A stretch of DNA of 64,000 nucleotides from Echinicola soli (GCF_006575665.1 NZ_CP041253.1:997501-1061500); one strand, 5' to 3'. Shown: positions 8,401-17,246, counted from the stretch's first letter. The notes: a model not told the origin generated them from the sequence alone. Numbers and translations: made by a program.

Positions 8401-9956
8401 GTGTAGGTCTTATCTCGCCTCCACCGCACCACGATATTTATTCCATTGAGGATTTGGCACAGCTCATCTATGACCTTAAAAATGCCAACAGAAAAGCACG
8501 TATCAACGTGAAGCTTGTTTCCCAAGCAGGCGTAGGTACTGTAGCAGCTGGTGTGGCCAAGGCCCAGTCGGATGTTATCCTGATCTCAGGGGCTGACGGC
8601 GGTACTGGTGCTTCGCCACTAAGCTCAATCAGGCATGCGGGTCTTCCATGGGAACTTGGATTGGCAGAAGCCCACCAGACTTTGGTGATCAACAACCTCC
8701 GAAGCCGTGTGACCTTGCAAACTGACGGACAGGTAAGAACCGGCCGTGACTTGGCGATTGCTGCCATGCTAGGAGCCGAAGAGTGGGGCATCTCCACCGC
8801 GGCACTGGTGGTAGAAGGCTGTATCATGATGAGAAAATGCCACCTTAACACTTGCCCGGTAGGTATCGCTACACAGAATCCCGAGCTGAGAAAACTCTTT
8901 ACCGGTAATCCAGACCACGTGGTGAATTTCTTCAAGTTCCTTGCTGAGGATTTGAGAGAGATCATGGCATCGCTTGGCTTCAGAACGGTAAATGAAATGG
9001 TAGGCCAGTCTAATGTACTTAAATCTACCGGTCACCTAAACCACTGGAAGTGGGATAAGCTGGATCTCAGCCCTATTTTCCACATGGTGGAGGTTCCTGA
9101 GCACGTAGGCATCTATAAGCAGATCGATCAGGATTTCAAACTGAAAAAAGTCTTGGACAGGAAGCTGATCAAGGCGGCGCTTCCAGCACTGGAACAAGCC
9201 AATTCGGTAAAGGAGAAGTTCCAGATCAAAAATATAGATCGTTCGGTAGGCGCCATGCTTTCCAATGAAATCTCCAAGATTTATGGAAGTCCAGGTTTGC
9301 CTGACGACACCATCCATTTTAAGTTCAGTGGGTCTGCCGGGCAGAGTTTTGGTCTTTTCCTAGCCCAAGGGGTTACATTCGAATTGGAAGGAGAAGCCAA
9401 TGACTATTTTGGAAAGGGACTTTCTGGTGGCCAATTGGTAGTCTATCCTAGCCGAAATGCCAACTTCAAGGCAGAAGATAATATCATCATCGGAAACGTG
9501 GCCTTCTATGGTGCCACTTCCGGTAATGCTTATATCAATGGTAAAGGTGGAGAACGTTTCTGTGTGAGAAATTCCGGTGTAAAGACGGTGGTAGAAGGAA
9601 TTGGTGACCATGGCTGTGAATACATGACCGGTGGCCAAGTGATTATTCTTGGTGAAATCGGCAGAAACTTCGCGGCAGGTATGAGTGGCGGTGTTGCCTA
9701 CCTGTTCAAGGAAAATGTGAAACAGATCAATCAGGAGATGGTAGACCTCGATCCGCTTTCTGATGAAGATTTTGCGATCATCAAGGAGGAACTTGAATTT
9801 CATCACAAGTACACCAATAGTAGCGCCGCAGCAAGATTCCTTGAGAACTGGGACACGGAGAAGGAGAAATTCATCAAGGTATTCCCTAGGGATTACAAAG
9901 CCGTGCTACAAAAGAGAGCTGAAAAACAAGAAGAACAATCAAAAACGTTAGTGTAA
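5457..9956 (+). CDS. gltB: Glutamate synthase large subunit
   Basis: A full-length 1499-residue large subunit of glutamate synthase. With GltD it converts glutamine and 2-oxoglutarate into two glutamates in the cytoplasm. The N terminus is a class-II glutamine amidotransferase: Cys15 in FEHDACGIGAVIN is the nucleophile exposed after removal of a 14-residue propeptide. The central and FMN domains follow; SGADGGTGASPLSSIRHAGL marks the FMN-binding synthase barrel. The 3Fe-4S cysteines lie in MMRKCHLNTCPVGIATQNP, and the C-terminal beta-helix is GXGXG-repeat-like (about 1260-1430). gltD starts 1 nt after its stop, so the pair is one operon. A 485-bp AT-rich leader precedes it. Confidence 0.98.
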   Translation: MNEGLYRSQFEHDACGIGAVINVKGVKSHETISDALFMLSNMEHRGGRGSDPKTGDGAGILIQVPHDFLKIVTHRAGFELPEEGSYGIGMTFFPKNKQLHKKSKTLLNKILEEMDFELIGYRTVPVDETVPGSGALEVMPNIEQLFVKHKEGLVGAALERKLYVLRNYASEAINSSIPGVNRSFYFASFSSRTLIYKGQLKTDQVLAFYKDLQNNKITSALALVHSRFSTNTFPNWRLAQPFRYLSHNGEINTIRGNLNKMRSKEYLMKSSLFTDEELDKLMPVTNSTYSDSANLDAMVELLTLNGRSLPHVMMMLVPEAWQDNKGMNKAKKAFYKFHAALMEPWDGPAALLFTDGKSLGATLDRNGLRPLRYFTTSDDRLILSSEAGALPIREATVTEKGRISPGRMILADLEKGKVMFDEEVKAEVCENKPYDAWVRKERLKLRLMPTPKKLSQPYNTQNIKQRQSVFGFTTEDVNTILAPMGDTAYEPLGSMGADTPPAVLSKQSQHISNYFKQLFAQVSNPPIDPIRERLVMSLFTRLGESYNILEESSLHTRQIHISQPVLLNEDLEKIKHLESKGYRAKTLYAHFVADHKPGRMLEALNKLCQDAVDAINDDYNILIISDRNTYEGIAPIPSLLAIGAVHHHLVNTKMRTKAGLVVEAGDIKETHHFATVIGYGASAINPYLALETLVHLNETEQLSKVYEQQELFENYQTAIGKGLLKVLSKMGISTLQSYQSAQIFEAVGLGPEVIERCFKGTISRISGISFDELAEEVLTRHNAAYGYEGPRLETGGIYQWKRRGEKHLFNPETIHLLQKSTANNDYGLYKKFAEKINNQTKDALTIRGLFEFKKRISIPIEEVEPAEMIMKRFATGAMSFGSISHEAHSTLAIAMNRIGGKSNSGEGGEDEIRFEVKENGDWERSAIKQVASGRFGVTSNYLTNAEELQIKMAQGAKPGEGGQLPGHKVDDWIGRVRHSTPGVGLISPPPHHDIYSIEDLAQLIYDLKNANRKARINVKLVSQAGVGTVAAGVAKAQSDVILISGADGGTGASPLSSIRHAGLPWELGLAEAHQTLVINNLRSRVTLQTDGQVRTGRDLAIAAMLGAEEWGISTAALVVEGCIMMRKCHLNTCPVGIATQNPELRKLFTGNPDHVVNFFKFLAEDLREIMASLGFRTVNEMVGQSNVLKSTGHLNHWKWDKLDLSPIFHMVEVPEHVGIYKQIDQDFKLKKVLDRKLIKAALPALEQANSVKEKFQIKNIDRSVGAMLSNEISKIYGSPGLPDDTIHFKFSGSAGQSFGLFLAQGVTFELEGEANDYFGKGLSGGQLVVYPSRNANFKAEDNIIIGNVAFYGATSGNAYINGKGGERFCVRNSGVKTVVEGIGDHGCEYMTGGQVIILGEIGRNFAAGMSGGVAYLFKENVKQINQEMVDLDPLSDEDFAIIKEELEFHHKYTNSSAAARFLENWDTEKEKFIKVFPRDYKAVLQKRAEKQEEQSKTLV

Positions 9957-9957
9957 G

Positions 9958-11439
9958 ATGGGTGCGAAAGACGGATTCTTAAAATATAAAAGAGAATTAG
10001 AATCAGATAGAGACCGAAACGAAAGGGTCAAAGACTATAACGATATACATATTCCGATCAAGCCTGAAACCCTGAACAAACAGGCAGCCAGGTGCATGGA
10101 TTGCGGCATTCCTTTTTGTCATCAAGGGTGCCCACTGGGCAATATCATTCCGGAATTTAACGATGCCGTTTACCGCAAAGAGTGGGGCGAGGCATGGGAC
10201 ATTCTGAGAAGTACCAATAACTTCCCGGAATTTACCGGTAGAATCTGCCCTGCACCCTGTGAGGCAAGCTGTGTATTGGGGATCAATAAAGATCCTGTGG
10301 CGATCGAGCTGATCGAAAAGAACATTGCCGAAAAGGCATATGAACATGATCTGGCCAAGCCATTGGTTCCTGAAACCAGAACGGGCAAAACCGTAGCGGT
10401 AGTAGGTGCAGGTCCCGCTGGAATGGCTGCTGCCGATCAGCTGAACCAAGCCGGCCATGAGGTTACCTTGTACGAGAAGGACCAAAAAGTAGGTGGCTTG
10501 CTTAGGTATGGGATCCCTGATTTCAAAATGGAAAAATGGGTAATCGACCGCAGGGTAAAGCTGATGGAAGAAGAAGGTGTAAACTTTGCCACAGGTACAG
10601 AGATCGGCAAGACTATTACTGCTGATGAAATCCTGAGCAAATTTGACGCTGTGGTGATTTCTACCGGCGCGCAGGAGCCAAGAGACCTGAAAATCAAAGG
10701 TCGGGAGTTTAACGGTGTGCACTTTGCCATGGATTTCCTTGGTGAGCAAAACCGTCTGGTAAGTGGCGAGAGGGAGGGCGATAACCCCATCAGCGCCAAA
10801 GGTAAGCACGTCATTGTCATAGGTGGTGGTGATACAGGAAGTGACTGTATCGGTACTTCCAACCGTCATGGAGCGGCTTCTGTGACACAGCTGGAGCTAT
10901 TGCCGAAGCCTCCACAGCAGCGAGCGCAGCTCAATCCTTGGCCGGAATGGCCCATGACGCTGAAGACCACCACTTCGCACGAAGAAGGTGCCGAAAGGGT
11001 TTGGTCTGTATTGACCAAGGAATTTACCAAAGACGACAAGGGCAATGTAAATGGCCTGGTTTTGGTGGACATCGAATGGAAAGAAAAAAATGGCAGAATG
11101 CAGTTCGTAGAAGTAGAAGGTACCGAAAGGACCGTTCCTTGTGATCTGGCACTACTGGCCATTGGCTATACCGGACCTAAGCAAAACGGTATGCTGGAGG
11201 CATTTGGAGTGGAATCCATGGAAAACACTCTGCCAAAATCCAAGGACTACCAAAGCACCAATAACAAAGTGTTCCTGGCAGGAGATATGCGCAGAGGCCA
11301 ATCTCTAGTGGTCTGGGCCATCTCTGAAGGTCGTGAAGCAGCCGTGAAGGTGGATGAATTCCTAATGGGAAAATCCAACCTTCCGCGCAAAGATAGATCG
11401 TTCTTCGAGAACGTAGAAGACGCTGAATTCTGTGAATAA
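9958..11439 (+). CDS. gltD: Glutamate synthase small subunit
   Basis: The 493-residue small subunit passes electrons from NAD(P)H to GltB. N-terminal cysteine clusters [17 protein letters not shown] (about 42-58) and [16 protein letters not shown] (about 96-111) bind 4Fe-4S centres. The FAD-binding [15 protein letters not shown] (about 147-161) and the nucleotide-binding [20 protein letters not shown] (about 283-302) Rossmann motifs follow. [11 protein letters not shown] and [20 protein letters not shown] are the usual C-terminal FAD contacts. It starts 1 nt after gltB and is closed by a strong terminator about 45 nt downstream. Typical length, no anomalies. Confidence 0.98.
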   Translation: MGAKDGFLKYKRELESDRDRNERVKDYNDIHIPIKPETLNKQAARCMDCGIPFCHQGCPLGNIIPEFNDAVYRKEWGEAWDILRSTNNFPEFTGRICPAPCEASCVLGINKDPVAIELIEKNIAEKAYEHDLAKPLVPETRTGKTVAVVGAGPAGMAAADQLNQAGHEVTLYEKDQKVGGLLRYGIPDFKMEKWVIDRRVKLMEEEGVNFATGTEIGKTITADEILSKFDAVVISTGAQEPRDLKIKGREFNGVHFAMDFLGEQNRLVSGEREGDNPISAKGKHVIVIGGGDTGSDCIGTSNRHGAASVTQLELLPKPPQQRAQLNPWPEWPMTLKTTTSHEEGAERVWSVLTKEFTKDDKGNVNGLVLVDIEWKEKNGRMQFVEVEGTERTVPCDLALLAIGYTGPKQNGMLEAFGVESMENTLPKSKDYQSTNNKVFLAGDMRRGQSLVVWAISEGREAAVKVDEFLMGKSNLPRKDRSFFENVEDAEFCE

Positions 11440-11483
11440 CAGTAGTTTAGTTTATTTAACATAAGTTTGTTAATTCGATGAAA

Positions 11484-11514
11484 AGCTTCCTGCGTTAGCG
11501 GGAGGCTTTTTTTA
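11484..11514 (+). terminator. Rho-independent terminator of gltBD
   Basis: A 10-bp stem (AGCTTCCTGC / GCGGGAGGCT, with G-T pairs) around a GTTA loop, followed by seven T residues. Confidence 0.85.
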
Positions 11515-11778
11515 TTTTCAAGGAAATGCTGCGCAAAAAAGGGATCAAGCGGAAAAGTTGGGATAAATATGATTCAAGTGGTCATCACCTAAAACATAGG
11601 GTGAGCAGTTAAGTCGATTGGGGAAGTATAGTCCTATTGTTCCTATTTGGTTAGCCTAAAGACATTCCCCCAGAATTATGGTTTGATCCGAAAAGGAGGG
11701 GGGAGGTAAAAATTCCCTTAACGAAACGGCATTAAACCCAGGTATAGACAATCATGCTCAAAAAAAAACTTGGGAAAC
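11515..11778. other. Gene-free spacer between convergent units
   Basis: About 260 bp between the gltBD terminator and the terminator of the opposite-strand gene. No ORF, repeat or structured element was recognised. Confidence 0.4.
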
Positions 11779-11808
11779 AAAAAAAGGTGCGGCCATAGGC
11801 TACACCTT
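11779..11808 (-). terminator. Rho-independent terminator of the DUF2064 gene
   Basis: On the minus strand AAGGTGT pairs with GCACCTT, with an inner GCC/GGC step, followed by a run of T. It lies 27 bp after the stop of the minus-strand gene. Confidence 0.75.
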
Positions 11809-11834
11809 GAATCTTAAATCATCATTTATTTTAT

Positions 11835-12440
11835 TTAACGGATATTTAAAAGCCCTTTTAAGCTCTTGAGATCCTCGTATTGTTCCACCTCGTAAAGCTC
11901 CGGCAGTTTGTGCATTTCCAACTCCATTTCCTTCGCCTCCTGGGTCAATTCGCTGATCAGGCTATCAGACTTCCAATCATTGTGATCAAACACTTTACCA
12001 TGAACCTGGCTCATTCCCAAAAGATAAATGGTACCGTCATGTGCGGGACCGACCACCAGGTCTTGGTAGCTCAAGGCTTCAAATGCCTCGTCCAAAATAT
12101 CGATGGAAAGCTCCATCGTTCCTGCCACGCGAATAAATAAGGCTTTCTCATAGCCTTGGTCTAGTACATCAGCAAATGAACGCTGCATCCGCTCACCCAA
12201 GAGCCCTTTGCCTTGTAAGCCAAGGTGATATTGGTCATTTAACAGATAATCTTCATCGACATCGTCAAGGAAGTAAACAAACACATCAGCTGGGTAATTC
12301 TTGACCAAATCGTGGGTATGATGGAGGAGGTATTCATACACTTCCACCGCCTTTTCACTGCCAATGACCTCGCCCAATCTGGTCTTCACCTTTCCGGGCA
12401 CCGGATTTTCCTGAAAAATTATTATCGCATGTTCTTTCAT
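11835..12440 (-). CDS. DUF2064/TIGR04282-type (CofC-like) nucleotidyltransferase-fold protein
   Basis: A 201-residue protein starting MKEHAIIIFQENPVPGKVKT; the GKVKTRLG segment (about 16-23) is the nucleotide-binding start of the TIGR04282/DUF2064 family, a GT-A-fold group related to CofC and annotated as arsenosugar-type glycosyltransferases. GLLGERMQRSF (about 79-89) is also conserved. The usual metal-site motif IGTDSP is replaced by RVAGTMEL (about 104-111), and the usual GPAEDGGYWLLG appears as GPAHDGTIYLLG. Loss of the first aspartate suggests altered or lost catalysis. It is a monocistronic unit with its own terminator. Substrate unknown; fold assignment is good, activity doubtful. Confidence 0.75.
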   Translation of the reverse strand: MKEHAIIIFQENPVPGKVKTRLGEVIGSEKAVEVYEYLLHHTHDLVKNYPADVFVYFLDDVDEDYLLNDQYHLGLQGKGLLGERMQRSFADVLDQGYEKALFIRVAGTMELSIDILDEAFEALSYQDLVVGPAHDGTIYLLGMSQVHGKVFDHNDWKSDSLISELTQEAKEMELEMHKLPELYEVEQYEDLKSLKGLLNIR

Positions 12441-12518
12441 AGTAATAGCTGTTATATTCGGGTAGTCAATTATAAACAGATTTTATGACATATAGGTTAT
12501 CAAAACCACTGCCAAAAC

Positions 12519-12550
12519 AAAAAAAAAGAAGACCAAATTTGATCTTCTTT
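12519..12550 (-). terminator. Rho-independent terminator of the Spy-like gene
   Basis: On the minus strand an 11-bp stem (AAAGAAGATCA.. / ..GGTCTTCTTT) with a short AATT-type loop, followed by a T run. It lies about 50 bp after the stop of the next minus-strand gene. Confidence 0.75.
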
Positions 12551-12599
12551 ATGTTTTTTAACTGAAGCTGGCACTTTTCAATGGTTTCACCGCACAGCT

Positions 12600-13004
12600 T
12601 TAGAGTTCCATACCGGGTTTTCTACGAACTTTTCCTCTCCTGTCCCGCGTACGCTCTCTGGACTCCCTCCGGTATTCCTTCCATTTTTCCAATTGCTCGG
12701 GAGTAAGGATTTCTACCAATTCCTGATCGTGTTTGTCTTGGTCTGCCTTCATCTTTTCGCGTATCGCCTTACGCTCATCCTTGGACTCTTGAATGGCTTC
12801 CATGCGCTCATTGGTGCTTTTCAGGGTGAGCTCATAGACTTCTTTTTGTTGTGCCTCATCCAGCGAAAGCTCCTCGGTCATTTTTTCAGTGATTCGCTCG
12901 GCCATTAATTCCGGAGATACGTCCCTTCTTCCTTTTCGCTGCTGCGCATTGGCAGCAATAGCCGTAACGGTCATCAGGGCAATTACAAACAATAGCTTCT
13001 TCAT
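12600..13004 (-). CDS. Spy/CpxP-like secreted helical protein
   Basis: 134 residues from the ATG at 13004; an upstream in-frame start at 13040 would put 12 charged residues before the signal peptide and is rejected. MKKLLFVIALMTVTAIAANA is a clear signal peptide with cleavage before QQ. The mature part is highly charged and helical. It contains a Glu/Lys-rich core and the phrase LTPEQLEKWKEYRRESRERT near residues 104-123, which resembles the LTxxQ repeats of periplasmic Spy/CpxP chaperones and related Bacteroidota proteins. The tail is Arg-rich (RDRRGKVRRKP). Probable periplasmic stress or chaperone role by analogy only. It is monocistronic with its own terminator. Confidence 0.7.
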   Translation of the reverse strand: MKKLLFVIALMTVTAIAANAQQRKGRRDVSPELMAERITEKMTEELSLDEAQQKEVYELTLKSTNERMEAIQESKDERKAIREKMKADQDKHDQELVEILTPEQLEKWKEYRRESRERTRDRRGKVRRKPGMEL

Positions 13005-13101
13005 AGTTTTCAAATTTTGTTTATACTCCTTTGACCTCAACTTTTAAGTTAGGTTTAAAAAGTGTTGGAGATTTTTACACATGCGTACATCTGCGTAGCC
13101 G

Positions 13102-13109
13102 TATTTTTG
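13102..13109 (+). promoter_or_regulatory. Candidate -7 promoter element
   Basis: TATTTTTG matches TAnnTTTG about 170 nt before the ATG of the interrupted CPBP gene. No clear TTTG is seen at -33, so this is weak. Confidence 0.25.
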
Positions 13110-13282
13110 CCACGAAGTCAGGAAAGGAATATCTTGTTTATGAAGGGCTTACAATGGGTTGCAACTAGTGACCAAAGCCAAAATGTGAAATCCAGTATTT
13201 ACAATTTTTATGTCGCCAAAGGCCATCAATCTAGTAAGGTCAACTAATGTTGTGACATTTTTAAAAGAAAACTACTCACGGA

Positions 13283-13927
13283 ATGGAAATCATTGCCAAA
13301 TTCAAACAATTCCTGATCAAACCCCGAAAATCCGAAGAATACACGGATATAGGATTCTAGGATTTTATATCCCTGCTTATCCTCAATCTACTGCTCATTA
13401 TTCCCTTTGTATTTATTGATCAATTCCTCAACTACGAAGATCTTGGTCACAAGCTTGAGAAGCTATTGACTGAAAATAAATGGCTGTTTCTGATCATGGG
13501 AGTTGTTATTGCGCCTCTACTTGAAGAGCCTATTTTCCGTCTCCACCTTAACCTAAAAAAATCTTCCATCTGGTGGGGATTGGTACTGTCACTGTTAATT
13601 GTCTTCTCCGATTGGTTTATTGGTCTGGCCTTTATGATTTATTTGGTTTACCTCCTTATTATGCTCGGTGAGAAATCAACACCCAACCTGAAAATGGTCG
13701 TCTATACCTCCTCAGCCTTCTTTGCGCTGGTCCATTTAAGCAACTTTACCAATTTTGAATTCGGAGACCACTTTTACCTGACTCCTTTTTTGGTGGGCTC
13801 TCAGTTCATTACAGGGCTATTCCTTAGCTATATCCGGCTAAATCATGGAATGAAATGGTGTATCCTCTTTCATGGTACTTTTAACGCCGTACTCCTAATT
13901 CCGATGGCGTTGTTTATGGAGGTATAG
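13283..13927 (+). pseudogene. CPBP-family intramembrane protease interrupted by an in-frame TAG
   Basis: ATG 13283 opens a reading frame that runs 25 codons (MEIIAKFKQF...YTDIGF), meets TAG at 13358-13360, and continues in the same frame to a stop at 13927. The continuation is membrane-protein-like at once (DFISLLILNLLLIIPFVF) and then carries the CPBP signature LLEEPIFRLHL (Glu-Glu-x-x-x-Arg), a later HLSNF and a final LFHGTFN, the metal-ligand and membrane motifs of Abi/CPBP glutamic proteases. Read through, it would be about 214 residues, a normal length. A TGG-to-TAG change would explain the stop. Without readthrough, only a TTG at 13466 could start a 153-residue form that keeps the active site but loses the first helix. 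Confidence 0.75.
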
Positions 13928-13940
13928 GAAATTCCCTGTA

Positions 13941-14030
13941 ATGAAGTTCTTGACAATACTTCTACTAACCATGGCCACATTGTTTCTTTTCAATACCATT
14001 TACGCCATGTTCTATCCGGATAAATTATAG
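13941..14030 (+). CDS. Possible 29-residue hydrophobic peptide
   Basis: ATG 13941 to TAG 14030 encodes MKFLTILLLTMATLFLFNTI followed by YAMFYPDKL, a single membrane-type helix or signal-like peptide, starting 13 bp after the CPBP reading frame ends. Nothing else supports it; a short hydrophobic ORF in AT-rich sequence can arise by chance. Confidence 0.25.
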   Translation: MKFLTILLLTMATLFLFNTIYAMFYPDKL

Positions 14031-14066
14031 GATTATTAGTTTTCGGTCAATAGGACTGCGCTTGTC

Positions 14067-14264
14067 ATGTATAATTTAAGTTTAGTTATTGGAATATACT
14101 TTTCGATATATCGAAAATGGAAGGGGGGAATAATTTGGGCTTCTCTTAAAATCCTCATTTACCTTACGTCGTACATCTACGTATCCCATTATTTCTTACT
14201 TAATCGCCTACTTATTATTTTAAAACAACTAAAAACGCCGCTATATAAGCAAAGAAAATCATAA
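14067..14264 (+). CDS. Doubtful small membrane-like ORF
   Basis: 65 codons rich in Ile, Leu, Tyr and Lys, starting MYNLSLVIGIYFSIYRKWKG. It has one or two hydrophobic stretches but no recognised family, and lies in a region of short broken frames between the CPBP pseudogene and the cyclotransferase-like gene. It may be spurious or a remnant. Confidence 0.2.
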   Translation: MYNLSLVIGIYFSIYRKWKGGIIWASLKILIYLTSYIYVSHYFLLNRLLIILKQLKTPLYKQRKS

Positions 14265-14272
14265 AAGTAATA

Positions 14273-14380
14273 TTGGCAGCACTAGCAATTGCCTTTGCTA
14301 TCGACTTAAGGATCAATTGGGAAGATGCCAAAAATGGATTTCTCGCCCGATATAACTCTGTAGAATGTCAGGTTAAGTAG
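14273..14380 (+). pseudogene. Short remnant-like ORF lacking an ATG
   Basis: A frame with no ATG reads KKIIKVILAALAIAFAIDLR then INWEDAKNGFLARYNSVECQ before TAG at 14380. It looks like a small Bacteroidota protein with an N-terminal membrane segment whose start codon is lost (GCA AAG AAA in place of ATG AAG AAA). TTG 14273 is the only plausible start. Remnant status is inference; no function known. Confidence 0.3.
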
Positions 14381-14601
14381 AAATAGCGTATTTAAAGAAC
14401 TAGAAGCTATAAAAAGAGAAATAGTCGCTTAAAAAATCACGTTACCATCCTGACAATCTTTACGGCTATGGTGCTCATTTCATGACCTATAATTATTTGG
14501 CTGATATAGGGATTTGATATGCATTAGATGCTTTGCGCCCTCCGACCACCATGGACATCTCCACTTTTTTCATTAGCTTCATCAAACCAATAACACAACT
14601 T

Positions 14602-15048
14602 ATGTCTACACGTCTGTATTTTGGTTATGCCAGCAATCTGGATCAGGATACATTGGTAGGAAGATTACAGCATCCTCCCAAACTGATCGGGATCGGTGTG
14701 CTTCTCCATCATGGCTTCCGCTTTAACCATCCCAACCCCGATGGCTCTGCCCGCGCCAATATCGTTCCCAGCCCAAATGAAAATGTGTACGGGGCCGTTT
14801 ATGAAATTGCAGAAGCCGACGTCTCGTACTTTTTGACTTCAGAGGAGGCCTATGATTTTACAGAGGTCCGCGCCCAAACACAAAAAGGTGAAGTCCCTGC
14901 TTTCACCTTTATCTCCAAACAAAATGTATCCAATATTTTTCCTGAACAAGCTTATTTTGATACCATTATCCGGGGTGGGAAAGCACTGCAGTTACCCAGC
15001 ACCTATCTTACCAGTATCATGAACAGACTGCCAAACGAACTGTTCTAA
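14602..15048 (+). CDS. Gamma-glutamylcyclotransferase-fold (AIG2-like) protein
   Basis: 148 residues from ATG 14602; the longer frame from 14533 adds 23 unconserved residues. The start MSTRLYFGYASNLDQDTLVG carries the YxGY/xSN phosphate-loop-like motif of the GGCT/AIG2 cyclotransferase fold. A Gly-Ala-Val-Tyr-Glu segment (YGAVYEIAEADVSYF, about 57-71) and an acidic SEEAYDF follow, where the catalytic Glu is usually found. Members convert gamma-glutamyl amino acids or amines to 5-oxoproline. Substrate cannot be set from sequence. It stands alone, with a convergent neighbour (ndh) downstream. Confidence 0.75.
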   Translation: MSTRLYFGYASNLDQDTLVGRLQHPPKLIGIGVLLHHGFRFNHPNPDGSARANIVPSPNENVYGAVYEIAEADVSYFLTSEEAYDFTEVRAQTQKGEVPAFTFISKQNVSNIFPEQAYFDTIIRGGKALQLPSTYLTSIMNRLPNELF

Positions 15049-15330
15049 ATCAATATTGAACTGTATATTTTACAGCATGAAACAACGTGTTGACTATTCA
15101 ATTTATTGTGTGTTCAGCTTACTATTTTGCAAATTTGAATGCCATTGACTGTATCGGATAGGACCTTTTATTGATTCGGAGACCTGTTTAGTGCCAGACA
15201 AGCTCAATGCTCATCTGGACTGAGGCGGTGCCCACCGCACTGGTTTTGAAGTCTTTGCCCTAGAATAACCCAACGTACCTCTCCTTCAAGGGGAGTCTAA
15301 AATCTAAGTTCTCACATCTTATACTTCCTT

Positions 15331-16680
15331 CTAATCGTGTTTTTCCTCCACCAGCTCTTCCTGCTCCTTGGGCTTGACGTAACGAGGACGGATGAGCAGT
15401 CTCAAGGCCGGGTCAAATGACAGGTAATTCCAAGCCCAATCAATAAAGATAAGAATCCTGTTCTTTACGCCCACGATGGCCATCAAGTGCACAAACAACC
15501 AAGTGATCCATGCAGCGAATCCCTGAAACTTGATAAAAGGCAAGTCCACAACCGCCAATTTTCTCCCCACTGTGGCCATAGAACCAAGATCCTTATATTT
15601 GAATTTTTTCATGGGGCGGTTATCCGCGACGGCCTTTAGGTTATTGCCCAGATTGTCTGCTTGCTGGATCGCGACTTGGGCCACCTGCGGATGGCCTTTA
15701 GGATAGTCTTCGTCCATCTGGACGCATAGGTCTCCTACCACATATATCCCTTCCGCTTCTTTCAGCTTGTTGTACTGATCGACGATAAGGCGACCATTTC
15801 GGATCATTTGGTCTTCCCGAAGTCCCTTTATATGGTTCGGCTTGACACCTGCAGCCCATAGCAATGTCTTGGTCTTTAGACTTTCGTGCTCCTTGATTTT
15901 GATCGTCAGCCCATCATAATCCTCCACGGCAGCATTGACCATAATTTCTACTCCCAGTTTATCCAGGTAAACGACGGCCTTTTCACTGGCTTCTTTTGAC
16001 ATTCCGGCCAAAAGCTTCGGGCCGGCCTCTGCCAGCACTACGCGCATGTTTTTAAAGTTGAGCTCAGGATAATCCTTTGGAAACACATTATTGCGCAGCT
16101 CAGCGATGGCACCTGCCAGCTCTACGCCTGTGGGCCCACCACCTACGATCACCACATTCATCAGGGCTTTGCGCCGATTGACATCCTCTATGTTGATGGC
16201 TTTTTCATAGTTGGAAATGATCCTGTTCCGGACGTATAATGCTTCGGATACGGTCTTCATAGGCGTACCGTATTCCATGATATTTTTCATTCCAAAATAA
16301 TTGGTATCGGCACCCATGGCCAGCACCAGCTGATCATAATCCACATAACCAACATTGGTGAACAATCTTTTTCCCTCTTGGTCTATTTCAAGGGCTTCGG
16401 CCATACGAAAGGAAACATTGGGAGTATGGTGAAAAACCCGCCGCAATGGAAAAGAGATTGCACTTGGCTCCAGGGAAGCAGTGGCCACCTGATAGAAAAG
16501 CGGCTGAAACTGATGATAATTATTTTTATCCAGAAGGATTACCTGATAATCGGACTTTACCATCTTCCGCGCTAGCTTCAGGCCTGCAAAGCCGCCTCCG
16601 AGAATGACCAGTTTTGGTCTGTTTGAAACTGGCAAATTTGGAATCGGATTGTTTGCAATTACATGTTCCATAGCTTTCAT
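15331..16680 (-). CDS. ndh: Type II NADH:quinone oxidoreductase (NDH-2)
   Basis: A 449-residue flavoprotein that oxidises NADH and reduces quinone at the inner face of the cytoplasmic membrane without pumping protons. The FAD motif KLVILGGGFAGLKLARKM (about 23-40) and the NADH motif NVVIVGGGPTGVELAGAIAE (about 174-193) are plain. YVVGDLCVQ and AIQQADNLGNNL are the usual C-terminal FAD/quinone-site regions. The C terminus holds a hydrophobic amphipathic segment (AAWITWLFVHLMAIVG, about 385-400) for membrane attachment. The start at 16680 or the ATG three codons later (16671) are both possible. It stands alone and is convergent with the cyclotransferase-like gene. Confidence 0.93.
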   Translation of the reverse strand: MKAMEHVIANNPIPNLPVSNRPKLVILGGGFAGLKLARKMVKSDYQVILLDKNNYHQFQPLFYQVATASLEPSAISFPLRRVFHHTPNVSFRMAEALEIDQEGKRLFTNVGYVDYDQLVLAMGADTNYFGMKNIMEYGTPMKTVSEALYVRNRIISNYEKAINIEDVNRRKALMNVVIVGGGPTGVELAGAIAELRNNVFPKDYPELNFKNMRVVLAEAGPKLLAGMSKEASEKAVVYLDKLGVEIMVNAAVEDYDGLTIKIKEHESLKTKTLLWAAGVKPNHIKGLREDQMIRNGRLIVDQYNKLKEAEGIYVVGDLCVQMDEDYPKGHPQVAQVAIQQADNLGNNLKAVADNRPMKKFKYKDLGSMATVGRKLAVVDLPFIKFQGFAAWITWLFVHLMAIVGVKNRILIFIDWAWNYLSFDPALRLLIRPRYVKPKEQEELVEEKHD

Positions 16681-17246
16681 GGTTTAGATGTAAAATCAGA
16701 TAGAAAAGGTTACTTCAGCGGGGTTGTACAAATATAAAAATACCTGTAGTGAAAAGCACTTGTTTTGACCATTAAATTCTAATTAAAACGAAATGTAATG
16801 GCAGTATTTTTTCATGAATAATAATAAACATAAGACTCTATTAATTATTTGCTATTAAAACCAGCAAAATATTAACAGTAAACAAACTTACCGTTTACTA
16901 GATCAACCTTATTTATCCAATTGTTATCAAGTAGTCTACATGACCACACCTACAGTACGATTTTCCTAACAAATGGTTGATTGATCTACACCTAAATTTA
17001 GCTCAATATTAATCGTCCCGGGGCACAGCCCTCGGTACAACCGTTCCCGTTCTTATATGACTCATGGTTCTTTGTACTTACCTGATTATAGTTGACCGGA
17101 TTAATTATTAGATTTCATTGTCAGACATAGTAATAATTGATCCTTCATTAGATGAAAGTTTTGACCAATTCCTTTCAAACTCCTCCGGACTTTTGCTCAT
17201 TTTTGCTATAACGAGAGCTGTGACCAAGCATGACGAATTGTTTGCG
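16681..17246. other. AT-rich gene-free spacer
   Basis: Upstream of ndh and upstream of a repeat-like element and yebC. No reliable ORF was found; it must contain the ndh promoter but no clean consensus could be chosen. Confidence 0.4.

Noticed and set aside
13210..13419. 69-codon ORF at the start of the CPBP region
   Set aside because: It runs in a different frame from the conserved CPBP reading frame and ends inside it; no family features.
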